Below, one piece after another: positions 33,082 through 42,118 of a stretch of 64,000 bases of DNA. Numbering within the stretch: the stretch's first letter is position 1; each line of letters opens with the position of its first letter. This DNA is from Actinomycetota bacterium (GTDB lineage Bacteria > Actinomycetota > Coriobacteriia > Anaerosomatales > Anaerosomataceae): NCBI GenBank assembly GCA_009668945.1, contig SBEH01000006.1, positions 1 to 64,000 on the forward strand, read 5' to 3'. Position numbers and translations under genes: made by a program. The notes under the pieces are model-generated. The model saw only the letters and a list, made by a program, of their open reading frames with translations. It did not search any database and was not told the DNA's origin.

Positions 33082-33903
33082 CTACCGCGCCACGGGGTAG
33101 CTGCCGAGGACCTTCACTTCGCGGAGCTTCAGGCGCAGACAGTCGAGTGCCAGGCGAACCTCGGGGTCATCGACATGCCCCTCGAGGTCCACGAAGAACA
33201 TGTAGTCGCCGAGCTGGCGCTTGGTGGGCCGGCTCTGGATCTTCGTGAGGTTGATGTCGGCGTACGCGAACTCGGAGAGGATCATCAGCAGCGCGCCAGG
33301 CTTGTCCTTCTTCATGAACAGCGCGAGCGAGGTCTTGTCCTTCCCGCTACGCGGCTGGAGGCCGTGCCCGATCACCACGAAACGCGTCTGGTTCCCGGCG
33401 TAGTCCTGCACGCCATCTTCGATCACCTCTGCGCCGTAGATCTCCGCGGCGAGCACCGGACCGAGTGCGGCGACGCCAGGGTTGGCGACTGCGGTCTGGA
33501 CCGCCTCGGCGTTGCTGTTCGCGGCGGTCACGGGGCGGCCGGGCAGGTTCCGTTCGAGCCACCGCCGGCACTGTCCGCCCGCCTGCGGGTGGGCAACGAC
33601 GCTCGTGATTCCCGCGAGCTTGGTGCCGGGCGCTGCGACGAGCGAGAAGTGTATGTCCAGCACCAGTTCGCGCTGGATCTCGAGCGTTGTATCGAAGACG
33701 AGCGCATCGAGCGTGGCCACGACCGAGCCTTCGATCGAGTTCTCGATGGGCACCACACCGAGCACTGCCTTGCCCCGCTCGACGGCCTCGAAGACCTCGG
33801 GGATGCTGACGCACGGCAGCGGCTGAACGTCATCGATGCCGAGCGACAGAGCTGCCACTTCGCTGTACGTCCCTGCCGGCCCCAGGTACGCGATCTCGGT
33901 CAT
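33082..33903 (-). CDS. pheA: Prephenate dehydratase
   Basis: 273 residues, phenylalanine biosynthesis: prephenate to phenylpyruvate. IAYLGPAGTYSEVAA starts the catalytic domain, GVVPIENSIEGSV and NQTRFVVIG (catalytic Thr in TRF) follow. An ACT regulatory domain (about 195-265, LALFMKKDKPGALLMILSEFA) should bind phenylalanine as feedback inhibitor. No chorismate mutase domain is fused. GGGGGGT precedes ATG 33903; the previous gene ends 4 bases upstream. Confidence 0.95.
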   Translation of the reverse strand: MTEIAYLGPAGTYSEVAALSLGIDDVQPLPCVSIPEVFEAVERGKAVLGVVPIENSIEGSVVATLDALVFDTTLEIQRELVLDIHFSLVAAPGTKLAGITSVVAHPQAGGQCRRWLERNLPGRPVTAANSNAEAVQTAVANPGVAALGPVLAAEIYGAEVIEDGVQDYAGNQTRFVVIGHGLQPRSGKDKTSLALFMKKDKPGALLMILSEFAYADINLTKIQSRPTKRQLGDYMFFVDLEGHVDDPEVRLALDCLRLKLREVKVLGSYPVAR

Positions 33904-33907
33904 TCGG

Positions 33908-35464
33908 CTACCCCCCGACCTCTTCGGACTGTGCGGGCAGCCGTCGCAGTCGCAGCCTCGGCGCACGCACGCGGTCCTTGCCCGTCTCTTTCGCATGGTA
34001 GACAGCATCGTCCGCCGAGCGGAGCAGCGACTCTTTGTCAGGCGCATGCACCGGGTAGCTGGCAAGCCCGATGCTCACCGTCAGATGAACGCGGCGTCCG
34101 CCGTCAGCGTCCGGGAAGCGGTGCATGCTGATGGCCTCGCGAATCTTCTCGGCAACGATGAACGCGCCCGAGGCGTCGGTTTCCGGGAGGATGATCGTGA
34201 ACTCCTCACCACCGTAGCGGGCCACGACGTCGACCTCACGCACGGTGCTCTTCAGCACCTGCGCGACTTCGGCGAGCACGGCGTCGCCGACCAGGTGGCC
34301 CTGGGTGTCGTTGACGTGCTTGAAGTCATCGATATCAAGCATCAGCAGCGACAGGCGCTTGTTGTAGCGCGCCGCGCGTCCGATCTCCTCGTCGAGCCGC
34401 TGCTGGAGGTAGCGGTAGTTGTGGAGATCGGTGAGCTCGTCGGTGATCGCAAGGCGCTTGGTGAGCCTGTACAGCCTCGAGTTCTCGACGGCCACTACGA
34501 GTTCGGAGGCCACCGCCTGCAGCACGATACGGTCGTCCGGCTGCAGGCTCTCGACCGCCTCGGTCTCCGCGCAGAACACCACTACGGTCTGGTTGTGGTC
34601 AACCAACTCTATGCACGACAGCGCGCCGTCCGCGTTCCCGGAAGACACGGTGCCTGCAAGCTCGAGACCGGAATACGCGCGCGCTGAAGCCGCTCCGACG
34701 ACACTGCTCGCAGTGAAGATCGTCTCCTGCTTCGATTTGTCGATCACGTATAGCGAGCCTGCCGGTATGTTGATCACCTTCTCGAGGATATCGAGAAGCG
34801 TGGGGCCGACGTTCTCGACCTCGAGAGTCGAGTGGATGAGCTCTGTGATCTCGGTGAGCGCTCGGAGTTCCGCGACACTGCGCTCAAGCTGGTCGTTGAG
34901 TTTGAGGACTTCGGCCCTATGCGTCTCGGCGGCAGCACGGCGCTGCTCGTGGCCGCCGAGCACGAGCGCCACCGCGAAGCTGACCGCCATCAGGACACCG
35001 ACGTTGAGCACGACGAAGATGTACTCGAGACTGCCCATCATGTGCGCGCCGAGCACGTGGCCAGCGAAGTACGAGAAGCCGAGCAACCCTCCCAGAAGCC
35101 AAGCGTGTCGCCGCTTGAGCATCACCGAGAACGACGCCGCCTCGGCCATATACCACGCGAAGAAGGGGTCCCGGAACTCGTAAGTCGCCTGCGTGAGCAA
35201 GCACAACGCTACTGCGTCGACGACTGCGGTCGCGGTCAGCATCGCTACGAGCGGCCCCTCCGGAGCGCGGACGGTGCGCACGACCCAGACAAGGGTCCAT
35301 GCAGCGAAGATCGTGGTGCCCAGCATGTACGCGAACGGGATACGGAGCCCTACGGCCGCGATCGGGAACGGCACCAGGAACAGCACAACGCTGGCCAGCA
35401 GGCGTGCCGACGCCATGATTCGCGTCGGCACATCCATGTGCGCTATGACTTCAGAGAAACGCAC
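33908..35464 (-). CDS. Membrane-bound diguanylate cyclase (GAF-GGEEF)
   Basis: 518 residues. About five or six membrane helices (about 15-170), a short coiled coil (175-215), a GAF-like domain (about 215-345) and a GGDEF domain (about 350-505) with intact RYGGEEF and metal Asp in MLDIDDFKHVND. Makes c-di-GMP. No obvious RxxD inhibitory site immediately before GGEEF. GTG 35464 is chosen because GAGGGGAG lies 9 bases before it. First gene of the operon that continues into pheA. Confidence 0.9.
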   Translation of the reverse strand: MRFSEVIAHMDVPTRIMASARLLASVVLFLVPFPIAAVGLRIPFAYMLGTTIFAAWTLVWVVRTVRAPEGPLVAMLTATAVVDAVALCLLTQATYEFRDPFFAWYMAEAASFSVMLKRRHAWLLGGLLGFSYFAGHVLGAHMMGSLEYIFVVLNVGVLMAVSFAVALVLGGHEQRRAAAETHRAEVLKLNDQLERSVAELRALTEITELIHSTLEVENVGPTLLDILEKVINIPAGSLYVIDKSKQETIFTASSVVGAASARAYSGLELAGTVSSGNADGALSCIELVDHNQTVVVFCAETEAVESLQPDDRIVLQAVASELVVAVENSRLYRLTKRLAITDELTDLHNYRYLQQRLDEEIGRAARYNKRLSLLMLDIDDFKHVNDTQGHLVGDAVLAEVAQVLKSTVREVDVVARYGGEEFTIILPETDASGAFIVAEKIREAISMHRFPDADGGRRVHLTVSIGLASYPVHAPDKESLLRSADDAVYHAKETGKDRVRAPRLRLRRLPAQSEEVGG

Positions 35465-35502
35465 GTGCGGCAACTCCCCTCAGCCGTGCCTGAACAGTGT
35501 AT

Positions 35503-35518
35503 AACCTTCACGAAGGTT
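35503..35518. promoter_or_regulatory. Palindromic operator candidate between cyclase and larB
   Basis: AACCTTCACGAAGGTT is a perfect 6-base inverted repeat with a 4-base centre. It lies 44 bases before larB and 39 bases before the divergent cyclase gene, with TATAAC overlapping its left edge. Likely a repressor or MerR-type activator site for one or both units; the regulator is unknown. Confidence 0.5.
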
Positions 35519-35561
35519 TGTACGATGCGAGCGCCGCCGAAATGCCCTGCAGGAGGGCCGA

Positions 35562-36320
35562 ATGGACCCAACTACGCTGCGAGAACTGCTGGAATCGGTC
35601 GCCCGCGGGGAGGCGAGCACGCAAGATGCGTTCGACGCGCTTGCCAGACTCCCCTTCGGCGACATAGAAGAAGCGAAGGTCGACCACCACCGTGCGCTTC
35701 GCTGCGGGTTCGCCGAGGTCGTCTTGTGCGAGGGCAAGTCGCCGTCGCAGGTGCGGTCCATAGCCCGCGAGATCCTCGAGCACGGTGACGTGTTCTTGGG
35801 CACGAGGGCGAGCGCCGCGCACTTCCAGAAGGTCGCGCAGGTAGCCTCCGACGCCCGCTACTTCGAGGAGCCGCGTATTCTCCTGGTGGACCGCCGGGCC
35901 GAGCGGCCCGCACTCGGACACATCGTGGTCGCCACGGGCGGCACTGCCGACCAGCACGTGGCCGAAGAGGCAGCGATCTCCGCGGAGGTCATGGGCAACC
36001 GGGTCACACGCCTCTACGACGTTGGCATCGCCGGCGTGCACCGTCTGCTCGCGCACATCGACGTCCTGCGCGAGGCCAACGCGATCATCGCGGTGGCGGG
36101 CATGGAGGGAGCCCTGCCCTCGCTTGTCACCGGCCTAGTGTCGTGCCCGGTGGTCGCCGTTCCGACGTCGGTGGGCTACGGCGCGAATCTCGGCGGAATC
36201 GCAGCTCTGCTCGGAATGCTGAACGCCTGCGCGTCAGGCATGGCGGTTGTCAACATCGACAACGGCTTCGGCGCGGCAGCCCTGGCCAGCCGCATCAACC
36301 AGATGGTCGCCAAGGCCTAA
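35562..36320 (+). CDS. larB: Nickel-pincer cofactor biosynthesis protein LarB
   Basis: 252 residues. Carboxylates and hydrolyses nicotinic acid adenine dinucleotide to pyridinium-3,5-biscarboxylic acid mononucleotide, the first step to the nickel-pincer nucleotide. The C-terminal PurE-like fold shows VVATGGTADQHVAEEA, GVHRL and VAVPTSVGYGANLGG. Length matches LarB. Starts at ATG 35562 after GCAGGAGGG. One base separates its stop from larC. No larA or larE in the window. Confidence 0.95.
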   Translation: MDPTTLRELLESVARGEASTQDAFDALARLPFGDIEEAKVDHHRALRCGFAEVVLCEGKSPSQVRSIAREILEHGDVFLGTRASAAHFQKVAQVASDARYFEEPRILLVDRRAERPALGHIVVATGGTADQHVAEEAAISAEVMGNRVTRLYDVGIAGVHRLLAHIDVLREANAIIAVAGMEGALPSLVTGLVSCPVVAVPTSVGYGANLGGIAALLGMLNACASGMAVVNIDNGFGAAALASRINQMVAKA

Positions 36321-36321
36321 C

Positions 36322-37509
36322 GTGATCGCCTACCTCGACTGCTCCACCGGCGTGTCCGGCGACAAGCTGCTCGGCGCGCTCGTCGACGCCGGCTTCGAAC
36401 CCGAAGTGCTTGCCGGGGCGCTTCGCGCGATGGGGCTGCAGCGCGTGCGCGCTTCCGCGAAGCGGCTGGTCTCGGGCGGCGTCACGGGTACCGGAGTGCA
36501 AGTGACCGAGGACGGCGCGCCTGCCCGACATTGGCCGGAGCTGCACGAGATGCTGGAGACCGCCCCGCTGCCCGAACAGGTGCGCGACGGCGCTCAGCAC
36601 GCGCTCGGCATCCTTGCGGGCGCCGAGGCGGAGGTGCACGGCATCGAGCCTGAAGACGTCCGCTTTCACGAGCTGGGCGCCGCCGACACGATCGCCGACA
36701 TACTCGGCGTCTCGCTCGCACTTCACCAGCTCGGGGTGCGTGATCTCGTGGTATCCCCTGTGGCCGTCGGCAGCGGCGTCGTCGCGACCGCTCACGGCGA
36801 TCTGCCCGTACCGGCGCCCGCAACCGCGCTGCTCCTCCGCGGCATGCCCGTAGTCCCGGGATCGGCACGCGGAGAGCTCACGACGCCGACGGGCGCGGCG
36901 CTGCTTGCGACGTTCGCGACCGGCTTCGGCGCGGTCCCGCCGATGACCCTCCGCCGCGTGGGCATCGGCTGCGGCACGCGCGAGACCGGCGTGCCCAACG
37001 TGTGCATGCTTCTCCTCGGCGATTCCGAGTCCGCACAGCCGGGACGCGACGATGTCGTGCTTCTCGAGACGAACATCGACCACCTCACGCCCGAAGAGCT
37101 CGCGACCGCGGCCGAGCGGATGAGACAGGCCGGGGCCCTCGACGTCTGGCAGACGCCGATCGTGATGAAGAAGGGCCGCGCCGCCGTGCTCGTATCGGCA
37201 CTCGTGCCCGCAGCCGAAGCATCCGGCCTCGCCGAGCGCATGATGGCCGAAACCGGCACGCTCGGAGTGCGGCTGCTGCCTGCCGAACGCCGCGTCGCAG
37301 AACGCGACGTCGCCGAGATCGAGACCTCGCTCGGCACTGCGCGCTTCAAGGTCGCGGTCCTTCCAGGAGCCGGTCGCGTTCTCCGGGTGGAGAGCGACGA
37401 CGCGGCCCGGATCGCGGCCTCCACCGACAGGCCGGTGGCCGAAGTGGCAGCTGCTCTCGAGGACGAGGCGGCGCGCATGACCGGCGTTCCGCCGATGCGC
37501 CAGCGCTAA
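36322..37509 (+). CDS. larC: Nickel insertion protein LarC
   Basis: 395 residues from GTG 36322. CTP-dependent insertion of nickel into pyridinium-3,5-bisthiocarboxylic acid mononucleotide. IAYLDCSTGVSGDKLLGAL opens the chain, and EDVRFHELGAADTIADILG and ELTTPTGAALLA are family blocks. Here it is one unbroken frame, unlike the two-part larC1/larC2 of Lactobacillus, which needs a programmed frameshift. Nearly abutting larB implies co-translation. sufC starts 51 bases after the stop. Confidence 0.95.
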   Translation: MIAYLDCSTGVSGDKLLGALVDAGFEPEVLAGALRAMGLQRVRASAKRLVSGGVTGTGVQVTEDGAPARHWPELHEMLETAPLPEQVRDGAQHALGILAGAEAEVHGIEPEDVRFHELGAADTIADILGVSLALHQLGVRDLVVSPVAVGSGVVATAHGDLPVPAPATALLLRGMPVVPGSARGELTTPTGAALLATFATGFGAVPPMTLRRVGIGCGTRETGVPNVCMLLLGDSESAQPGRDDVVLLETNIDHLTPEELATAAERMRQAGALDVWQTPIVMKKGRAAVLVSALVPAAEASGLAERMMAETGTLGVRLLPAERRVAERDVAEIETSLGTARFKVAVLPGAGRVLRVESDDAARIAASTDRPVAEVAAALEDEAARMTGVPPMRQR

Positions 37510-37560
37510 GGGGTAGTATGACGTCTCAGACCCGCTCACCCGCACGGATCGAGGTACCCG

Positions 37561-38328
37561 ATGACTCCGGAACGGCCAGTGCTGCTCGAGATCGAAGACC
37601 TGCACGTCTCCGTCGGCGACCGTGAGATACTCCGCGGCGTCGATCTCGAGATCGCCGAGGGCGAGACTCATGTTCTGCTCGGCCCGAACGGCAGCGGCAA
37701 GTCCACGCTGCTCAACACGATCGTGGGCATGCCGGGGTACCGCATCACGCGTGGCAGTATCCGCTTCAAGGGCGCCGACCTCGCCGGGCTTGAGATCGAC
37801 GAGCGGGCGCGCCTCGGCATCGGCATCGCGTTCCAGCGCCCACCCGCGGTGCGCGGCGTCCGGCTGCGGCAGATGCTCGACGTTGCCGCCGGCGGGGAGC
37901 TCTCGGGAGCGGAGGTGTCGGCCCTCGACGACGACCTCAGCCTCGGTCACATGCTTGAGCGCGACGTGAACATGGGCTTCTCCGGCGGCGAGGCCAAGCG
38001 CTCGGAGATGGCGCAACTCCTAGCGCAGATGCCCGAGCTGTCGCTGTTCGACGAGCCGGAAAGCGGCGTGGACCTGGACAACATCGCCGTTGTCGGCGGC
38101 GCGATGAACACGCTGCTCAAGAGCGAGGAGCGCATCGCGGAACGCAAGCGCGCCGGGCTCATCATCACGCACACCGGCCACATCCTGGAATACGTCAACG
38201 CCGACGTGGCGCACGTGCTCTACGCCGGCCGGCTCGCCTGCAAGGGCAACCCGCTCGATCTTATCGAGGAGATATCCAGCCACGGCTACGACGCATGTGT
38301 GGGGTGCAAGCTATGCCAGAGTCTCTGA
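37561..38328 (+). CDS. sufC: SufC-like Fe-S assembly ATPase with Cys-rich tail
   Basis: 255 residues. ABC-type ATPase with Walker A GPNGSGKST, signature FSGGEAKRSEMAQLL and Walker B SLFDEPESGVDLDN; the SGGE(A/K) and ESGLDxD-type forms are characteristic of SufC. It powers cluster assembly on SufB. The last residues, CVGCKLCQSL, form a CxxCxxC motif that E. coli SufC lacks and that could bind a metal or cluster. It overlaps sufB by 16 bases; only these two suf genes are present. Confidence 0.93.
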   Translation: MTPERPVLLEIEDLHVSVGDREILRGVDLEIAEGETHVLLGPNGSGKSTLLNTIVGMPGYRITRGSIRFKGADLAGLEIDERARLGIGIAFQRPPAVRGVRLRQMLDVAAGGELSGAEVSALDDDLSLGHMLERDVNMGFSGGEAKRSEMAQLLAQMPELSLFDEPESGVDLDNIAVVGGAMNTLLKSEERIAERKRAGLIITHTGHILEYVNADVAHVLYAGRLACKGNPLDLIEEISSHGYDACVGCKLCQSL

Positions 38329-39581
38329 AGCCCGAACTCCAGGCGCGCCTGGACGAGATCCGCATCGCCGCCGAATCGGCCGTCGACAAGCCTGCGGCGC
38401 TCGGCCCGGACGTGGACATCAGGCGCTTCCGCACAGTCTCCGAGCAGCAGAAGATCGAGACGCTCGAATCGCTGAAGAAGCAGGTCAAGGAGACCGTTAT
38501 CCACTCGGGGTTCGTGGCCGATGAGGCCGAGCGCAGCGGGTCGTACTTCCAGATGGACCGCACGCCCATCTACGAGCGCGTTCAGAAGGCCTTCGACGAC
38601 GCGATAGAGATCATGAGCACCGAAGAGGCGCTCCGGAAATGGCCGGAGGAGATGCTCGAGAAGTACTGGTGGCGTGCGGTGATGCCGGACAAGGACAAGT
38701 ACACGGCGATCGTGGCGCTGCACCAGACCGAGGGCTACTTCATCCGCGTGAAGGCCGGCCGCAAGGTCGAGAAGCCGATTCAGGCATGCCTGTTCGTGAG
38801 CGAGAGCAACGTCAGCCAGAACGTGCACAACATCATCATCGTGGAGGACGGCGCCGAAGCGAACGTCATAACGGGCTGCAACGTGCATGTCGACGTGAAG
38901 GAGGGCCTGCACGCCGGCATCTCGGAGTTCTACATCGGCAAGGGTGCAAAGCTCACCTTCACGATGGTGCACAACTGGGCCGAGGACTTCAGCGTGCGCC
39001 CGCGCACGGCTGTGGTCGTGGATGACGACGGCGTGTACATCAACAACTACGTGCTGCTCACGCCGGTGAAGTCCATCCAGGCATTCCCGGTCGCTAAGCT
39101 CGTCGGCGAGCGCTCCACCGCCGTGTTCAACACCATCGTCTACGGCCTCAAGGACTCGATCATCGACCTGGGCAGCGAAACGCAGCTCATCGGCGAGGGC
39201 TCCCGAAGCGAGGCCGTGGCACGCACCGTCACGATGGACCGGTCGACCGTGACCTCGCGCGGCCGCCTTGTCGGCCGCACCAACGACTGCAAGGCGCACC
39301 TCGACTGCCGCGGCATCGTGCAGTCGCCGGAATCGACACAGTGGGCGATCCCCGACCTCGCGAGCGAAGGCGCGCCGGGAGCGGAGCTCTCGCACGAAGC
39401 GGCGATATCGCCGATAGCAGCGGAGGAGATCTACTACCTCATGACGCGCGGGCTTCCAAAGGACGAGGCCGTCTCGATGATCACCCGCGGGTTCGTGAAC
39501 ATCGACATCCCCGGCCTTCCGGACGTGTTGCGCCGCCAGATCGACAAGGCCATCGAGGAAACGAGCAAGGAAGCGATGTAG
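38313..39581 (+). CDS. sufB: SufB/SufD-family Fe-S scaffold protein
   Basis: 422 residues. Parallel beta-helix core with the family blocks EDGAEANVITGC, TRTVTMDRSTVTSRGRL and CKAHLDCRG; the C-terminus LSHEAAISPIAAEEIYYLMTRGLPKDEAVSMI is the SufB/D signature. It partners the SufC-like ATPase, probably as a homodimer because no sufD is adjacent. It starts inside sufC (16-base overlap). SufS, SufU and SufE genes are not in the window. Confidence 0.93.
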   Translation: MPESLKPELQARLDEIRIAAESAVDKPAALGPDVDIRRFRTVSEQQKIETLESLKKQVKETVIHSGFVADEAERSGSYFQMDRTPIYERVQKAFDDAIEIMSTEEALRKWPEEMLEKYWWRAVMPDKDKYTAIVALHQTEGYFIRVKAGRKVEKPIQACLFVSESNVSQNVHNIIIVEDGAEANVITGCNVHVDVKEGLHAGISEFYIGKGAKLTFTMVHNWAEDFSVRPRTAVVVDDDGVYINNYVLLTPVKSIQAFPVAKLVGERSTAVFNTIVYGLKDSIIDLGSETQLIGEGSRSEAVARTVTMDRSTVTSRGRLVGRTNDCKAHLDCRGIVQSPESTQWAIPDLASEGAPGAELSHEAAISPIAAEEIYYLMTRGLPKDEAVSMITRGFVNIDIPGLPDVLRRQIDKAIEETSKEAM

Positions 39582-39626
39582 GGGACACGCGGAGTAGTCG
39601 CCCCCGCCTCACGGAGTCGAACAGCG

Positions 39627-39839
39627 CTACTCGAAGTGGATGTAGTACCGGCAGTGCTTGTTCTCGGGGCAGTCGCGCGGCACCTCGTCTTCGGTGTAGA
39701 CCCACCGGTCGCCCTCGACGAAGCACGAACACTCGACGCGCCGCTGGCCCTTCTTCACGCGAGTGTCGTAGATGTCGTCATCGTTCATATGCTCGCGCCA
39801 GTAGAAGCACTTGCCTCGTATCGGCTCGTATTCGCTCAT
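39627..39839 (-). CDS. Small Cys-rich protein of unknown function
   Basis: 70 residues from ATG 39839; GGGAG lies about 8 bases upstream. Five Cys (11, 37, 39, 57, 63), many Tyr/Trp and charged residues; EPIRGKCFYWREHM and CPENKHCRYYIHF suggest a small metal-binding fold. It is convergent with sufB, 45 bases away. No family recognised. Confidence 0.65.
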   Translation of the reverse strand: MSEYEPIRGKCFYWREHMNDDDIYDTRVKKGQRRVECSCFVEGDRWVYTEDEVPRDCPENKHCRYYIHFE

Positions 39840-39952
39840 CGTGCATGCTCCCGGGCCGCGGAATCTCTGCTCGCCTGCGCATAGGATGCTGCGACATGAT
39901 TGTCCTCTGCGCTCGTTGTTATGCCAAGCGCGGAGTCTCCGCCCGCCGCGAA

Positions 39953-41326
39953 TCAGCTGACGACCGAGAACTCCTCGACAGAGGATTGGGCAACGACGAC
40001 CGGCGTCGGCTCGTGGCCCGATGGGCCGCAGCGCAGCGGTCCATCGTCCTGGAGCAGCAGCTTCTCCTCGGCCGGCAGCAGCTCCCGCTGGTGGTCGCGA
40101 TGGTCGTTGGAGGCGGCGAGCGTCTCGCGCATCATCACCAGGAGGAGATACCGGCCCTTCGGCGTCAGCGTGACCTCCTCGGCGGTGTTCGTCGCAATGC
40201 CTCCTGCCATCTTCAGGAACGCGAGTTCCATCCAAAGGCCCGCGTCGGCCGACACGCCGAAGTCGCGACGGAACCGCTCCTTGTCCAGCCGAAGTCCGAA
40301 CAGGTCGGTCACGAACCGGTAGCGCATGCGCGCCTTCGGGCCGTACGCGCGGCCCATCTGGGCGATCGCCGTCCGACCGTCGGCGATCCGTGCCCGATAG
40401 TCAGAGAGCGAGAACGTGTTGTTGTAGATGCGCCCGCCGACGAAGGAAAGCGCGCCGGATCCCAGCCCGACGTATTCGTCGTAGTCGACAATGTACTCGT
40501 CGATCATCCCGCCCTTCTCCTTCGAGAAGGTCCACGCCGAAGCCGCTTCGAACTCCGGCGCCAGCCCGTCGCACACGGTGCGGTAGTACTCGGCCTCACG
40601 CGCGTAGTCGATCGCGCCGATCGTGCGCGCGAGCTCGCGCCGGTTCTTTGGCGACGCCATGAGCGGGTAGAACGTCGTCTGGTTGGCGCCGGTGGCGCGA
40701 ACCATCTCGATGTCGCGCTCGAGCATCTTCCGGCTCTGGCTCGGGAAGTTGAAGATCATGTCCACATTGAGCGAGTGGAAGTGTCCGACCGCCCGCTGGA
40801 CCTGCTCGAAGACCTGCTGGCCGCATCCGTACTTGTCGTAGCGAGCCATCTGCTGGAGCAGCGTGTCGTCGAAGCTCTGCACGCCCACGCTGAAACGATC
40901 CACACGCGACTTGAGCGCCGCGATCGTCGCGTCCGTGATGTGGTTCGGGCTGGTCTCGGCGGAGACTTCGCGGATCTCGGGGAACAGACGCCTCGCCAGA
41001 TCGATCGTCTCGCACAGCTCCTCGAGCAGGATCGTCGGCGTACCGCCACCGATGTAGAGCGTCGCGAAGTGATAGCCGAGGTCTGCCGTGCGCGTCAGCT
41101 CGGTCCTCAGGGCAGTGAAGTACTCGCGCGCGCGCTCCTCGCCGTACAGGAAACGATTGAACGAGCAATACGGACAGAGCCGCTCGCAGAACGGCACGTG
41201 AAGGTAGAGCGTGTACGGTTTGCCCGCCAAAGGGTCGGGCAAATGCGTCACGTCGGCCGGATACTGGCCAAGATAGCGCCTGTTCAGTATGCGCAGCGCA
41301 CCGGTGACGATGCGTTCGGAAAGCAT
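39953..41326 (-). CDS. HemN/HemW-like radical SAM protein
   Basis: 457 residues. VPFCERLCPYCSF is the CxxxCxxC radical-SAM cluster site with HemN-family context; GGGTPT and EVSAETSPNHIT follow. The C-terminal domain (about 320-430) resembles the HemN/HemW wHTH tail. It may act as coproporphyrinogen-related oxidase, heme chaperone or heme-degrading methyltransferase. It has two Cys before the C of the third ligand as in HemN, but catalytic details cannot be settled. ATG 41326 is preferred because upstream sequence does not look conserved. Confidence 0.85.
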   Translation of the reverse strand: MLSERIVTGALRILNRRYLGQYPADVTHLPDPLAGKPYTLYLHVPFCERLCPYCSFNRFLYGEERAREYFTALRTELTRTADLGYHFATLYIGGGTPTILLEELCETIDLARRLFPEIREVSAETSPNHITDATIAALKSRVDRFSVGVQSFDDTLLQQMARYDKYGCGQQVFEQVQRAVGHFHSLNVDMIFNFPSQSRKMLERDIEMVRATGANQTTFYPLMASPKNRRELARTIGAIDYAREAEYYRTVCDGLAPEFEAASAWTFSKEKGGMIDEYIVDYDEYVGLGSGALSFVGGRIYNNTFSLSDYRARIADGRTAIAQMGRAYGPKARMRYRFVTDLFGLRLDKERFRRDFGVSADAGLWMELAFLKMAGGIATNTAEEVTLTPKGRYLLLVMMRETLAASNDHRDHQRELLPAEEKLLLQDDGPLRCGPSGHEPTPVVVAQSSVEEFSVVS

Positions 41327-41437
41327 GTGCCTGCACGTCCTAACGAAGAGCGGGCGCCAAAGTGCCCTCACGGGACAGTACGACGCCGGGGTCGGTATCC
41401 CTGCCGGCATGCCCCGATGCGGGGGTGTTCCCCTGCC

Positions 41438-41980
41438 TCAGAGCCGGGACTCGATGACCTCGGCAAGCTGACGCAACTGCTCCACGCTCAGGATGGTCTC
41501 GCCGTTTGCGTCGAAGTACGTGTCGATGACAACGCCGACGTCGCCCTTCCTGAACCCGAAGATGTAGATCGTAGCCGACGTATCGGGATTCGGCCCGATG
41601 AACGCTTCGTCCCCCACCGGAGGGGTCACCGGCTCGCTGACGGTGTACCCGTCGGTGAGCCACGCGTCCCACGTCTCCGGTCCCTCGACCACCAACATCG
41701 CGACCAGCTGGCCGTCGGCCGTAGCGATGTTCACATTGCCGCCAGCGCCTACGGCCGGATCGTAGGGAACGACCTGCAGGCCGGTGAGACCCGACACCGT
41801 CTCGACGTCTGCGGGGGTGAGGAGTGCGGCGGGATCCACGCCGCCCACGTCACCGGACGGTGCACCGACGTCCGTGCTGACGTCCGTACCGGCGTCCGTG
41901 CCACTCGTGGTTTCGTCGCACGCTGCTACCGTGAGCGCGAGCAGGAGGGTGAGCATGGCGGTGGCGATGCGGCGGGACAT
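41438..41980 (-). CDS. Lipoprotein of unknown function
   Basis: 180 residues from ATG 41980 with GGAG 9 bases upstream. A signal peptide ends in the lipobox VAAC (Cys about 21), followed by a Thr/Asp/Gly linker (about 22-45). The globular domain (about 50-180) has a DUF-like mixed fold and ends in LSVEQLRQLAEVIESRL. Probably binds a small ligand outside the membrane; family not recognised. Confidence 0.72.
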   Translation of the reverse strand: MSRRIATAMLTLLLALTVAACDETTSGTDAGTDVSTDVGAPSGDVGGVDPAALLTPADVETVSGLTGLQVVPYDPAVGAGGNVNIATADGQLVAMLVVEGPETWDAWLTDGYTVSEPVTPPVGDEAFIGPNPDTSATIYIFGFRKGDVGVVIDTYFDANGETILSVEQLRQLAEVIESRL

Positions 41981-42079
41981 TGCGGGAACTCCTATCGCGA
42001 AACGTCCACGCACATACTCCACTCCTTGCGCGCCGAATACAACCATCAAGGTGCGGCAGCTTGGCCAGGGAGAAGACCA

Positions 42080-42106
42080 ACGGCCCCCCGAAAGCCGGAG
42101 GGCCGT
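42080..42106 (-). terminator. Terminator after tRNA-Leu(CAG)
   Basis: On the minus strand an 11-base stem with one G-U pair and a 5-base loop (GCTTT), 12 bases past the tRNA 3' end. TTGGTCTTCT follows, a broken T-tract. A convincing intrinsic terminator by shape. Confidence 0.7.
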
Positions 42107-42118
42107 CTGTGCAATCGC

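Noticed and set aside
36295-38016. Long antisense frame opposite larC and sufC
   Set aside because: Runs across two well-recognised genes and shows no domain; a GC-driven shadow.
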